Assembly: GCF_014207445.1 (NCBI RefSeq)
Contig: NZ_JACHEM010000004.1
Span: 186,001-250,000 of the forward strand
Reading direction: 5' to 3'
DNA from: Streptomyces candidus
Lineage (GTDB): Bacteria; Actinomycetota; Actinomycetes; Streptomycetales; Streptomycetaceae
Length of the DNA stretch: 64,000 nt
The stretch's first letter is position 1. Every line of letters starts with the position of its first letter. Below, piece after piece: positions 8,681 through 16,926 of this stretch. The notes below the pieces were generated by a model. That model did not search any database. It was not told the DNA's origin and saw nothing but the letters and a program-made list of their open reading frames with translations. A program made the translations under genes and the position numbers.

Positions 8681-9123
8681 CGGTCCTTGGGGTCGAGGAG
8701 CCAGAGGAGGAGGACGGCGAGGAAGGAAAGACAGAGGAAGCCCGCCCCCCACCAGGCGGTGCTGGTGTCCCCCTTCATCCACTCGTTGACGGTGATGGTC
8801 AGGGCCCAGAGCTGGCCGATCACCACGGACAGGGCGAGTACCAGGCGGGCGGTGAGCTTGGCGGAGCGCTCCGGCTCCTGTTCGGACCCCGCACCCGGTC
8901 CCGGCCCGGTGTGACGGACTCGGGGGTCGCCGTAGCCGCTGGTGGCCCGGATCTGCGGGTAGCGCTCACGCATGGGCCGGTTGAGGCGAGGGTCGGCGCT
9001 GCCGGGACGGTAGTCAGGGCGGGCCGGGGCGTCGGCGGGGGTGTTCGGGAGAGGCGGTGCGCCGGCGGAGGTCTCCGGGTGCGGCGGGCCACCGGGGCTG
9101 GGGGGCAGGTGCGGGTGGGTCAT
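8677..9123 (-). CDS. Two-helix membrane protein of the nitrate reductase operon
   Basis: A 148-residue protein. The first 90 residues are Pro-rich and polar. Two membrane segments follow (residues about 95-115 and 124-143) joined by a short loop containing NEWMKGDTSTAWW. The ATG at 9123 overlaps the Rieske stop (ATGA) and its own stop overlaps the narK start (GTGA), so it is an integral operon member. No known family is evident; an anchoring or assembly role is inferred from position only. Confidence 0.75.
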   Translation of the reverse strand: MTHPHLPPSPGGPPHPETSAGAPPLPNTPADAPARPDYRPGSADPRLNRPMRERYPQIRATSGYGDPRVRHTGPGPGAGSEQEPERSAKLTARLVLALSVVIGQLWALTITVNEWMKGDTSTAWWGAGFLCLSFLAVLLLWLLDPKDR

Positions 9124-9806
9124 GTCTGCCTGCTCTGCTGGCGGGGGTCGACACCGGGGGCCTGCTGGGTGGCAGCCCCTGGGCAGCCGACGCGGGCGGC
9201 GAAGTCCGGTCGTTCGTCAAGGAGCTGGCGGCACAGGCCGGCTTCCACGCTCTCGCCGGAACGGGTCGTACCGATCGCCCAGATGCTGCCGTTCTGTTCC
9301 TCGACGACGACGACCTTGGGCAGCCCGCGGGGCGGTGGCCCGGCGGTGACCTCGCCGGTACGGGCGTCGAAGATCCCCTCGTGACAGGGGCAGTAGAGCT
9401 CGCCCTCGCGCCCGCGGTCCTTGCGCCACAGGACGGCACAGGCGAGGTGGGTACAGACCGCGGAGTAGCCCACGAGTGAGCCGTCCTCCAGGCGTACGGC
9501 GACGGCGCGGTCCTCCTCGCCGGGGTAGCGGAAGGAGAGCGACTCGCCGGGAGGCAGCCCGTCGGCGATCTTCTTCGCCTGGGGAACGCCGCCTCCGGCG
9601 GGTTCGCCGTGCCGGTGCAGCACTCCGCCGGCGACCGCCAGGCCGCCGACAGCGAGGCCGCCGGAGACCGTAGCGACGATGCGGAGGTAGTCGCGACGGG
9701 TGGTGAGGGAGTCGGCGCTGATCCGGTCGTGCAGGGCCGCTTGGGCGTCGCCCGCCCCCGGAGGGGTCTCGATGTCGCCCGGCGAGGGCGGCTGGACGGT
9801 ACTCAT
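9120..9806 (-). CDS. Rieske [2Fe-2S] protein of the nitrate reductase operon
   Basis: A 228-residue protein. Residues about 30-60 hold a twin-arginine-type segment (TTRRDYLRIV) followed by a hydrophobic helix, so it is probably Tat-exported and remains anchored. The Rieske cluster ligands are CTHLAC and CPCHEG (residues about 138-160), including the extra Cys pair that forms the disulfide in bc1-type Rieske proteins. The G-x-P loop is PPPRGLP. It would carry electrons between a quinol-oxidising cytochrome b and the enzyme. Both ends overlap neighbours by 4 nt (ATGA). Similar Rieske/cytochrome b genes accompany archaeal (Haloferax) nar genes. Confidence 0.88.
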   Translation of the reverse strand: MSTVQPPSPGDIETPPGAGDAQAALHDRISADSLTTRRDYLRIVATVSGGLAVGGLAVAGGVLHRHGEPAGGGVPQAKKIADGLPPGESLSFRYPGEEDRAVAVRLEDGSLVGYSAVCTHLACAVLWRKDRGREGELYCPCHEGIFDARTGEVTAGPPPRGLPKVVVVEEQNGSIWAIGTTRSGESVEAGLCRQLLDERPDFAARVGCPGAATQQAPGVDPRQQSRQT

Positions 9807-10402
9807 CGGACGTCGATTCCGTTCACCTCGACGACCGGGAGCCCGCCGGGCACCGGCCACTGGACCTTGTCGGCGGGGACGACCATCGCGACCCCGGTGG
9901 AGACCATCACGTCCCCGAACGCGAACGAGTCGGCGACCTGCACGCCGGGCCTCTCGGCCTGGAGCTCTTCGAGCGTGCCGTAGAAGAGCGCGCCGGTCGG
10001 GCAGACCGTGGCGCACATGGGGGCGAGACCGTAGGCGGTGCGGTCGTAGCAGAGGTTGCACTTCATCTGGAGCTTGGCTTCCAGATCGATCTTGGGTACG
10101 CCAAAGGGGCAGGCGTTGACGCAGTTCGCGCAGCCGATGCAGCGGGTGGTGTCCGCCTGCTGCACGACCCCGTCGGCGGTCACCAGGATCGCGTCGGCGG
10201 GACACACCTCGGCGCAGGGTGCGACCGGGTCCTCGCAGTGCATGCAGACGGTGGGCAGCGAGGCGACGGACTGGCCGGGCTCGGTGTAGTCGAGGTGGAT
10301 CATCGACTTGCCGCGGTGGGAGTCGCATTCGCGGCAGGCCGAGACGCAAGCCTGACAGCCGATGCAGCGACCCGGGTCGATGAAGATTGTTTTACCCATC
10401 AT
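9803..10402 (-). CDS. Ferredoxin-type subunit with four [4Fe-4S] sites
   Basis: A 199-residue electron-transfer subunit of the DmsB/NrfC/NarH type. Four Cys groups are visible: CIGCQACVSAC, CMHCEDPVAPC, CIGCANCVNACP and CNLC...CATVCP. It has no signal peptide, so it is cytoplasmic, like the molybdenum subunit encoded 6 nt upstream. It probably passes electrons from the membrane part to the catalytic subunit. Two adjacent ATG codons occur at the start; the first is given. Its end overlaps the Rieske start by 4 nt. Confidence 0.9.
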   Translation of the reverse strand: MMGKTIFIDPGRCIGCQACVSACRECDSHRGKSMIHLDYTEPGQSVASLPTVCMHCEDPVAPCAEVCPADAILVTADGVVQQADTTRCIGCANCVNACPFGVPKIDLEAKLQMKCNLCYDRTAYGLAPMCATVCPTGALFYGTLEELQAERPGVQVADSFAFGDVMVSTGVAMVVPADKVQWPVPGGLPVVEVNGIDVR

Positions 10403-10408
10403 GGCTGG

Positions 10409-12742
10409 TCAGCGCCTCTCTTCTGCGGTCGCCCGGCCCTGTGGGGCGGTGGGCGGCAGGATGTCGGTGCGGGAGACCTGGGTCTCGGGGTACGCCTGGT
10501 GGCCGGGGGCGACCGGTGGTCCCGGGACCTCGTCGACGTGGTCCGCGCGCTCGATGCGGCAGGCGCAGACCTTGTACTCGGGGATCTTGGACCGTGGGTC
10601 GAGGGCGTCGATGGTGAGGACGTTGGCGGCCGTGGGGGCGGGCCAGTGGTAGGGGACGAAAAAGGTGTCCGGACGGATCGCCTCCGTCACCAGCGCCGGG
10701 AAGACCGCGCTCCCCCGCCGCGTGACGACGCGCACCGGGTCCCCGTTCTTGAATCCGTGCGAAGGGTGCACCTCCACCCACGGGCGCGGGGTCTGCTCGA
10801 CGAGTGCGCCCAGGCGACGGGTCTGGTTGCCGGAGAGGAAGTGCGCCACGGTGCGGCCGGTGGTGAGCGACATCGGGAAGTCGTCGTCGTACGGGTCCAT
10901 AGGCTGGTGCCACTCGACGACCTGGAGGTGGATCTTGCCGTCGGGGTGGTACGTCTTCCCGTCCTCGAAGAGGCGTGGGGTACCGGGGTGGCCGATGTCC
11001 GGGCAGGGCCAGGCGATGCCGCCGGTCTCTTCCAGGCGCTCGTAAGTGATGCCGTAGTAGTCGTTGACGGTGCCGGCGGAGGCGGTGCGCAGTTCCTCGA
11101 AGACCTCGCGGGACCCGGCGAAGGCAAATTTGTCACCCGTGCCGAGACGTTGGGCGAGCTGGCACATCACCCAGGTGTCGGTGCGGACGCCGACCGGGGG
11201 TTCCTGGGCCTTGTTGTGCTTGACGACGCGGGCCTCCGCGTTGGCCATCACGCCTTCGTCCTCGGCCCAGGTGGTGACGGGGAAGACGACATGCGCGTTG
11301 GCGGCCGTCTCGGAAAGGAAGAAGTCGAACTGGGCATGGAACTCCGTTGCGTCGTACCCCTCCTTCACCACCCGGTAATTGGGGAGGGAGACGAAGGGGT
11401 TGTTGCAGACGCCGATCAGTCCGCGGATCTCGCCGCGCTGCATCTGCCAGACCATTTCCATCATCGAGGTTCCGGCGGGAGGTAGTTCGGACTCCTCAAT
11501 GCCCCAGATCTCGCAGATCTGCCGGCGGTGTTCGTCGTTCATGATGGAACGTCCGCCCGGCAGCAGGTCGGATTTCTGGCCGTGTTCGCGGCCGCCCTGC
11601 CCGTTGCCCTGGCCGGTGATGGTGCCGTAGCCCGCGCCCGGCTTGCCGATGTGGCCGGTGGCGACGCAGAGGTTGATGACGGTCAGGCAGTTCTCCACGC
11701 CCTGCGAGTGGTGTTCGATGCCGCGTGCGTGCCAGGCCATCGCCTTACCGGCGTTCGCGAAGGTGCGGGCGACCTGCACGACCTGCGAGGCGGGGATCCC
11801 GCAGATCTCGGCGGCGCGTTCCGGCGGGTACTCCGCGACTTTCTCCTTGACCTCCTCCCAGCCGGTGGCGTGGGCGGCCAGGTACGCCTCGTCGACGAGG
11901 TTCTCCCGTACGACGACGTGCAGGACGGCGTTGAAGAACGCGGCGTCCGTACCGGGCTTGAGGGCGACGTGGATGTCTGCGGTACGCGCGATGGCCGTCT
12001 CGCGCGGGTCGATGACGATCAGGGTGGCTCCCCGGTCCCGGGCTCCCCACAGGTACTGGGTCATCACCGGAAAGCACTCGCCGACGTTGGAGCCGGCGAT
12101 GAGCAGGCAGTCGGAGAGGAGGATGTCGGAGAACGGGTTGCCCGCGCGGTCGATGCCGAAGGCGAGTTTGTTGGCGCCGGCGGCGGAGACCATGCACAGG
12201 CGACCGTTGTAGTCGACATGTCGTGTTTTGAGGGCGACGCGGGCGAACTTGCCGACCAGATACGTCTTCTCGGAGAAGAGGCTCGCACCACCGAGCATGC
12301 CGAACGCGTCGTTCCCGTACGTCTGCTGGATGCGGCGTACCTCGGACGCGGTGAAGTCGAGGGCCTCCTCCCAGGAGACCTCGCGGAACTCCTCGTCGCG
12401 CGAGCGGCGCATCAGCGGTGCGGTCAGCCGGTCGGGGTGGTTGACCTGCTGGTAGGCGTTGATGCCCTTGGGGCACAGCCGCATCCGGTTGATGTCGTGG
12501 TTGCGCGGTTCGACGCCGAAGACCTTGCCGCCCTTGTCGACACGCAGGTACATGCCGCACTGCACGCCGCAGAAGCAGCAGTGGGTGGGGACGAGGGTCT
12601 CGCCGTTCTGGTCGGCGTGCCACTGGTCCGCCGGGATGCCGCCGGCGTCGCGGAAGCCGCGGGTGCCAGGAGGTGCGATGGACGGGTCCAGCGGGACGTG
12701 CGCCCGTACGGTCGGTCCCAGCGGGACGTCTTGCGCGGTCAC
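10409..12742 (-). CDS. Molybdopterin oxidoreductase, predicted nitrate reductase catalytic subunit
   Basis: A 777-residue bis-MGD enzyme. The N-terminal [4Fe-4S] site is CCFCGVQC with RLCPKG after it (residues about 50-90). The likely molybdenum ligand is the Cys in NGRLCMVSAAG (residue about 190), in the Nap/Nas pattern rather than the Cys/Sec-His pattern of formate dehydrogenases. The core motif TGHIGKPGAGYGTITGQGNGQGG and the C-terminal MGD-binding region (SLTTGRTVAHFLSGNQTRR) are intact. No Tat signal is seen, so it is cytoplasmic. The GTG at 12742 overlaps the upstream stop (GTGA). Nitrate as substrate is inferred from narK and the Cys ligand. Confidence 0.85.
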   Translation of the reverse strand: MTAQDVPLGPTVRAHVPLDPSIAPPGTRGFRDAGGIPADQWHADQNGETLVPTHCCFCGVQCGMYLRVDKGGKVFGVEPRNHDINRMRLCPKGINAYQQVNHPDRLTAPLMRRSRDEEFREVSWEEALDFTASEVRRIQQTYGNDAFGMLGGASLFSEKTYLVGKFARVALKTRHVDYNGRLCMVSAAGANKLAFGIDRAGNPFSDILLSDCLLIAGSNVGECFPVMTQYLWGARDRGATLIVIDPRETAIARTADIHVALKPGTDAAFFNAVLHVVVRENLVDEAYLAAHATGWEEVKEKVAEYPPERAAEICGIPASQVVQVARTFANAGKAMAWHARGIEHHSQGVENCLTVINLCVATGHIGKPGAGYGTITGQGNGQGGREHGQKSDLLPGGRSIMNDEHRRQICEIWGIEESELPPAGTSMMEMVWQMQRGEIRGLIGVCNNPFVSLPNYRVVKEGYDATEFHAQFDFFLSETAANAHVVFPVTTWAEDEGVMANAEARVVKHNKAQEPPVGVRTDTWVMCQLAQRLGTGDKFAFAGSREVFEELRTASAGTVNDYYGITYERLEETGGIAWPCPDIGHPGTPRLFEDGKTYHPDGKIHLQVVEWHQPMDPYDDDFPMSLTTGRTVAHFLSGNQTRRLGALVEQTPRPWVEVHPSHGFKNGDPVRVVTRRGSAVFPALVTEAIRPDTFFVPYHWPAPTAANVLTIDALDPRSKIPEYKVCACRIERADHVDEVPGPPVAPGHQAYPETQVSRTDILPPTAPQGRATAEERR

Positions 12743-13875
12743 TTGAAGCCCTTCTTGACGTGCGAGAGGTAGGCGTTGCCGCGCAGCTCGCGCTTGCAGC
12801 GCGGGCAGTACTCGGCCCACTGGGCGAAGTCGAGCTTCAGGTCGCGCATGGTGGATTCGAGGTTCTCGACGTACGGCGCGGTGTCGATCGGGGTGTCGCA
12901 GCGGCGGCAGCGGAAGATGTCGTCGTTCTGCCGGGCGGTGTACTTGAACAGCTGCATACCGACGGCGGCCGGCCGTTGCACGATGTGGAAAAACTTCCCG
13001 AACGGGATGTAGATGAGTGTGAAGACCACCGACACCATGTGCAGGAGCGCGAGGAACTCGTAGCCGCCGCCGTGCAGGAAGATCGACGAGAAGGTGAGCA
13101 GCAGGCCGGTCACCGAGATGATGATCAGGGCGATGAGCGGTACGAGGTCGTAGGCGAACCGCTGGCCGGTCATCGCGCCGCGGTCCTTCATGCGTCGCCA
13201 CAGGAAGTACGAGGCGCCGGGGATGACCAGGACCGCGGCGATGTCGAGGCCGTGGAACATCAGCCAGCCGAGGATGTTCGCCGAGTTGAAACCGAGGATC
13301 TTGACGCCCCAGACGCGCATCTCGTAGCCGGGGCCCGAACCGCTGCCGGAGGTGAAGGTGAACCAGCCCCAGGTGAGTGGAAAGGTGATGGCGGCGGCCA
13401 GCAGACAGCCCCAGAACATGAGCTGGTGTGCCGCCCAGCGGGCGTGCGAACGGGCCCCGAGGAACTTCTGGAAGCCGAGGTAGGTGGCGATCATCCTGGG
13501 CAGCGCGGTGGGCGCCTTGCGGAAGTTCTCGGCGGAGAAGAGGCTGCCCCAGCCCTTGGTGAAGAGGCGGCGGGCGCCGGGGGCGGAGACCCAGACGGTA
13601 TACCGGTAGGCCACGCCGAAGGCGAGGAAGACGGTGGCCACCGCGTACGGCAGGAGCGCGGAGTCGAAGTCCCTCAGCATCCGGCTGCCGAAGTAGATGG
13701 CGAGGATAAGAAGTACGGAGACCACGGTGCCGGCCAGCGTCGCTCTTCGGGTGACGGAGGACGGGGCGGCGGAGGCGGCGGACAACGAGGGGACGGCGTC
13801 CACCGGTGACCTTCCCGTGCCGTCGGGGCTCGGGGAGGGGGGCGCGGGCGGCGGCGAGGGCATGGGCTCGGTCAC
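12739..13875 (-). CDS. Cytochrome b-like membrane subunit with C-terminal Cys-rich domain
   Basis: A 378-residue protein, first gene of the operon. After a Pro/Ser-rich N-terminus come about six membrane segments. Conserved-looking His lie inside or at the ends of helices (ARWAAHQLMFWG, WLMFHGLDIA, ALLHMVSVVF, IPFGKFFHI); the last pair resembles the haem-ligand pattern of NarI/DsrM-type b cytochromes. The C-terminus has two CxxC pairs (CRRC, CPRC) that could bind a metal and dock the catalytic subunit. It probably exchanges electrons with the quinone pool. The start is GTG at 13875 with no ribosome site but with TAATTT six nt upstream, so the mRNA may be leaderless. Confidence 0.78.
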   Translation of the reverse strand: MTEPMPSPPPAPPSPSPDGTGRSPVDAVPSLSAASAAPSSVTRRATLAGTVVSVLLILAIYFGSRMLRDFDSALLPYAVATVFLAFGVAYRYTVWVSAPGARRLFTKGWGSLFSAENFRKAPTALPRMIATYLGFQKFLGARSHARWAAHQLMFWGCLLAAAITFPLTWGWFTFTSGSGSGPGYEMRVWGVKILGFNSANILGWLMFHGLDIAAVLVIPGASYFLWRRMKDRGAMTGQRFAYDLVPLIALIIISVTGLLLTFSSIFLHGGGYEFLALLHMVSVVFTLIYIPFGKFFHIVQRPAAVGMQLFKYTARQNDDIFRCRRCDTPIDTAPYVENLESTMRDLKLDFAQWAEYCPRCKRELRGNAYLSHVKKGFK

Positions 13876-13919
13876 GCACTCAAATTAGGGCGAATACGGA
13901 CCTCTCACCCGCTGGGTGA
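13876..13919 (-). promoter_or_regulatory. Leaderless-type promoter and 15-bp operator dyad of the nitrate reductase operon
   Basis: On the minus strand TAATTT (TANNNT -10 type) ends 6 nt before the GTG start. About 30 bp upstream of the start is the perfect palindrome TCACCCGCTGGGTGA (13905-13919), placed at the expected -35. No clear -35 hexamer is seen, consistent with an activator site. Confidence 0.45.
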
Positions 13920-14526
13920 ATCAAATGGCGCACAGACCGTGTGCCGTGAAGATCTCGCGGGCGGCCGCGCCGCGACCTACGCCGGCCGGTAGAGGGAGTG
14001 CCGCGGAGCGGGAAGGTATTGCCCAGGGCATCCCGCTTCGCCTCGCCCAGCTTGTGGAAGGGCAGGATGTCGACACGGGAGACGACGCCGAGGGACGCGG
14101 CGCAGGCGGCGACTCCGTCGGTGTTCGCGCGGTCGTCGGTCGGTCCGGGGACGAGAACGAACCGTACGTGGATCTACTTGTCCAGGTCGGCCAGGCGGCG
14201 GGCGAACGCGAGCATTGGAGGCGAGTTTCGGCCGGTGACCTAGGTGTACGTGGCCGGGTCGCAGGACTCGATGTCGAGAAGGACGAGGTCGGCGTCGCGG
14301 AGCAGTGCGTCGGTGGCACGTGCGCCGAGGTAGCCGGAGGTGTCGAGTGCGGTGTGCAGGCCGAGCTCGTGCTTGCGGCGGTGGAGGAGTTCGCCCGCGA
14401 AGACCGGCTGGAGGAGGGTTTCGCCGCCGCTGAGGGTGGCGCCGCCGCCCGCCGCGCGGATGAACGTCGTGTACTTGGCCGCCTCCGCGCGCGCCCGGCC
14501 GCCGCCTCTGGTCTCTTGGTACGCAT
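13920..14526 (-). pseudogene. pflA: Decayed pyruvate formate-lyase activating enzyme gene (pflA)
   Basis: Reading leftward, KYTTFIRAAGGGATLSGGE, LLQP, then LHTALDTSGYLGA and LLDIESCDPATY match the radical-SAM glycyl-radical activase PflA. The same frame then hits TAG at 14240, continues as RLADLDK to a second TAG near 14177, and resumes with VRFVLVPGPTDD and VDILPFHKLGEAK. A frame change near the end gives AAAREIFTAHGLCAI. The N-terminal CxxxCxxC radical-SAM cluster region is absent, replaced by unrelated sequence. The gene is therefore dead. No pfl structural gene is in the window. Confidence 0.85.
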
Positions 14527-15724
14527 GACCCACCCCACCGCGCCCGCCGGGCTTCTGCGCCGGATGACGTCACGCAGTCCCTACGAGCAGCACCGCGCCG
14601 CCACCCCCCTGGAACTGTTCTTCGACCTGTGTTTCGTGGTCGCCGTCGCCCAGGCCGGGGTCCGGCTGGTGCACGCCTTCGCGGAAGGCCACTTCGGCTC
14701 GGGCGTACTCGGCTACGTCCTGGTCTTCTTCGCCATCTGGTGGGCGTGGGTGAACTTCACCTGGTTCGCCTCCGCCTACGACAACGACGACGTGTTCTAC
14801 CGGCTGGCGGTGCTCGTACAGATCGCGGGCGTCCTGGTGCTGGCGGCCGGGGTGCCGCGCGCCTTCGACGACGCCAACTGGGCGGTCTGCATCGCCGGCT
14901 ACGTGGTGATGCGCCTCGCGATGACCTGCCAGTGGCTGCGGGTCGCCCGGCACAACAGCGGGGCCGAGCGCGCCACCGCCCTCAAGTACGCCGTCGGCCT
15001 CGCGCTCGTCCAGGTGGGCTGGTTCACCGTTCTGTTCGTGCCCGAGGGCACGCGGCTCTACCTCTTCGTGGTGCTGGCCGCCGCCGAACTGAGCGTGCCG
15101 CTGGTCGCCGAGCGGGGCTTCCACACCGCCTGGCACCCGCACCACGTGGCCGAACGCTACGGCCTGTTCACGATCATCGTCCTCGGCGAGACGGTGACCG
15201 CCGCCACCGTCGCCGTGCAGGAGGGCCTGGACGAACACGAGGCGCTGGGGGAACTGCTGTCGATCGCCGGCGGCGGCCTGCTGATCGTCTTCGCCGCCTG
15301 GTGGATCTACTTCGCCGCACCCGCACAGGAACGTCTCACCTCGATGAAGCGGGCGGTGCAGTGGGGCTACGGTCACCTGTTCATCCTCGGGTCGGCGGCG
15401 GCCATCGGTGCGGGCATTGAGGTGGCGGTGGAGCAGGTGACAGGGCAGGCGCACATCTCCCCGGTGGCGGCGACCGGCACGGTGACGGTCCCGACCGCAC
15501 TGTTCCTGTTCACCGGCTGGTTCCTGCAGGCGCGCCACGTCAAGCGGGACGTGGCGGAGAAGGCGCTGATGCCGGTGACGGTCCTCGCCGTCCTGGCCTG
15601 CACCTTCCTGGGCACCTGGGGGGTACTGGCGGCCGGCCTGGTGATGTCGGTGACCGTGGCGTTCGGCGTGGCGCTGTCCGCCCGGCCCGACTCCGACGCC
15701 CTTCGCAAGCCCCGAGCGGCGTGA
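14525..15724 (+). CDS. Low temperature requirement protein A (LtrA) family membrane protein
   Basis: A 399-residue protein with about ten membrane segments. The LtrA hallmark TPLELFFDLCFVVAVAQ is near residue 30, and HPHHVAERYGLFTIIVLGE near residue 210 is the second conserved block, with charged residues inside helices. The family was named from a Listeria mutant unable to grow in the cold; its biochemical role is unknown. The ATG at 14525 lacks a strong ribosome site. The P1-peptidase gene starts 13 nt after its stop, so the two are probably cotranscribed. Confidence 0.88.
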   Translation: MTHPTAPAGLLRRMTSRSPYEQHRAATPLELFFDLCFVVAVAQAGVRLVHAFAEGHFGSGVLGYVLVFFAIWWAWVNFTWFASAYDNDDVFYRLAVLVQIAGVLVLAAGVPRAFDDANWAVCIAGYVVMRLAMTCQWLRVARHNSGAERATALKYAVGLALVQVGWFTVLFVPEGTRLYLFVVLAAAELSVPLVAERGFHTAWHPHHVAERYGLFTIIVLGETVTAATVAVQEGLDEHEALGELLSIAGGGLLIVFAAWWIYFAAPAQERLTSMKRAVQWGYGHLFILGSAAAIGAGIEVAVEQVTGQAHISPVAATGTVTVPTALFLFTGWFLQARHVKRDVAEKALMPVTVLAVLACTFLGTWGVLAAGLVMSVTVAFGVALSARPDSDALRKPRAA

Positions 15725-15737
15725 TACGCAAGGCACC

Positions 15738-16844
15738 ATGGCAGACCTCACCGGCAAGCCGGGACCGAACGACGCACTGACGGACGTGGCCGGACTACGG
15801 GTCGGCCACGCGCGCGTGGCGGCAGCGCACGCCCTGACCGGCACCACCGTCGTCCTCGCCCCCGAGGGGGGAGCGGTCGCCGCCGTGGACGTACGGGGCG
15901 GCGGCCCCGGTACACGGGAGACGGACGCCCTGGATCCGCGCAACCTGGTTCAGCGCACCGACGCCGTCGTGCTGACCGGCGGCAGTGCCTATGGGCTCGA
16001 CTCCGCCTCGGGGGTGGCCGGCTGGCTGGAGGAGCGGCAGCGCGGGTTCCGGATCGGGCCCGACCCGGCGCAGGTGGTGCCGGTGGTGCCCGCGGCGTGC
16101 CTGTTCGACCTGGGGCGCGGCGGCGACTGGCGGGCCAGGCCGGACGCGTCGACGGGGCGGGCGGCCGTGGTGGCCGCCGCGGGTACCGACGTGGGCGTTC
16201 CGGTGGAACAGGGCGTGGTCGGGGCCGGTACGGGGGCGGTGGTCGGCGGGCTGAAGGGCGGTGTCGGCACGGCGAGTGTGCGGCTGGCCTCCGGGGTGAC
16301 GGTGGCGGCGCTGGTGGTGGTCAACGCGGCGGGTTCGGCGGTGGATCCGTTGACCGGGGTGCTGTACGGGGAGTACCTCCAGGGGCGGGTCGACTATCCC
16401 GCCGAGGAGATTCATCAGGAGGCCCTGGGGCGCGTGCGGGCGGCGCGGGAGGAGTCCGGGCGCCGGTACGCCGCCTCCGTGCGCCCGCCGCTGAACACGA
16501 CCCTCGCGGTCGTCGCCACTGACGCCGGACTGACCCGTGCCCAGGCGCAGAAGCTGGCGGGGACGGCGCACGACGGCTTCGCGCGCGCCCTGCGGCCCGT
16601 GCACTTGCTGACGGACGGGGACACGGTGTTCGCACTGTCGACGGGGGCCGTTCCGCTGCTGCCGGGGGACCAGGGACCGGCGTTCGTGGAGCAGTTGACC
16701 GCGGCTGCCGTCAACGAGGTGCTGGCCGCCGGGGCGGACACGGTGACCAGGGCGATCGTGAAGGCGGTGCGGGCGGCTTCGGGGGTCGACGGGCCGGGCG
16801 GGATTTTCCCCGCGTACCAGGACCTGTACGCCGCGGGCCCGTGA
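15738..16844 (+). CDS. P1 family peptidase (DmpA/L-aminopeptidase type)
   Basis: A 368-residue Ntn-type aminopeptidase. Family members self-cleave in front of a Ser/Thr nucleophile; here the segment PLNTTLAVVATDAGLTR (residues about 252-268) fits, with Thr as the likely nucleophile. VLTGGSAYGLDSASGV (residues about 78-93) and GAGTGAVVGGLKGGVG (residues about 158-173) are the other conserved Gly-rich blocks. It is probably cytoplasmic, as no signal is seen. AAGG lies just before the ATG. It follows the LtrA gene by 13 nt. Substrate (small peptides, D- or beta-amino acyl amides) is not predictable. Confidence 0.88.
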   Translation: MADLTGKPGPNDALTDVAGLRVGHARVAAAHALTGTTVVLAPEGGAVAAVDVRGGGPGTRETDALDPRNLVQRTDAVVLTGGSAYGLDSASGVAGWLEERQRGFRIGPDPAQVVPVVPAACLFDLGRGGDWRARPDASTGRAAVVAAAGTDVGVPVEQGVVGAGTGAVVGGLKGGVGTASVRLASGVTVAALVVVNAAGSAVDPLTGVLYGEYLQGRVDYPAEEIHQEALGRVRAAREESGRRYAASVRPPLNTTLAVVATDAGLTRAQAQKLAGTAHDGFARALRPVHLLTDGDTVFALSTGAVPLLPGDQGPAFVEQLTAAAVNEVLAAGADTVTRAIVKAVRAASGVDGPGGIFPAYQDLYAAGP

Positions 16845-16926
16845 GAGGAGAAATTGGGGGAGACCGGGGGCGGTTTGCGGGAACCTCTCGTACGCCGCCC
16901 TTCGTTTTCCTGCAAACCGGGGCGCG

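Noticed and set aside
6341..8914. Long rightward frame antisense to narK
   Set aside because: Composition is Arg/Gly/Glu-rich without domain pattern; the opposite strand encodes a clear NarK with coupled start.
13916..14524. Rightward extension of the LtrA frame
   Set aside because: It is the antisense of the pflA relic; LtrA homologues start at the ATG at 14525.
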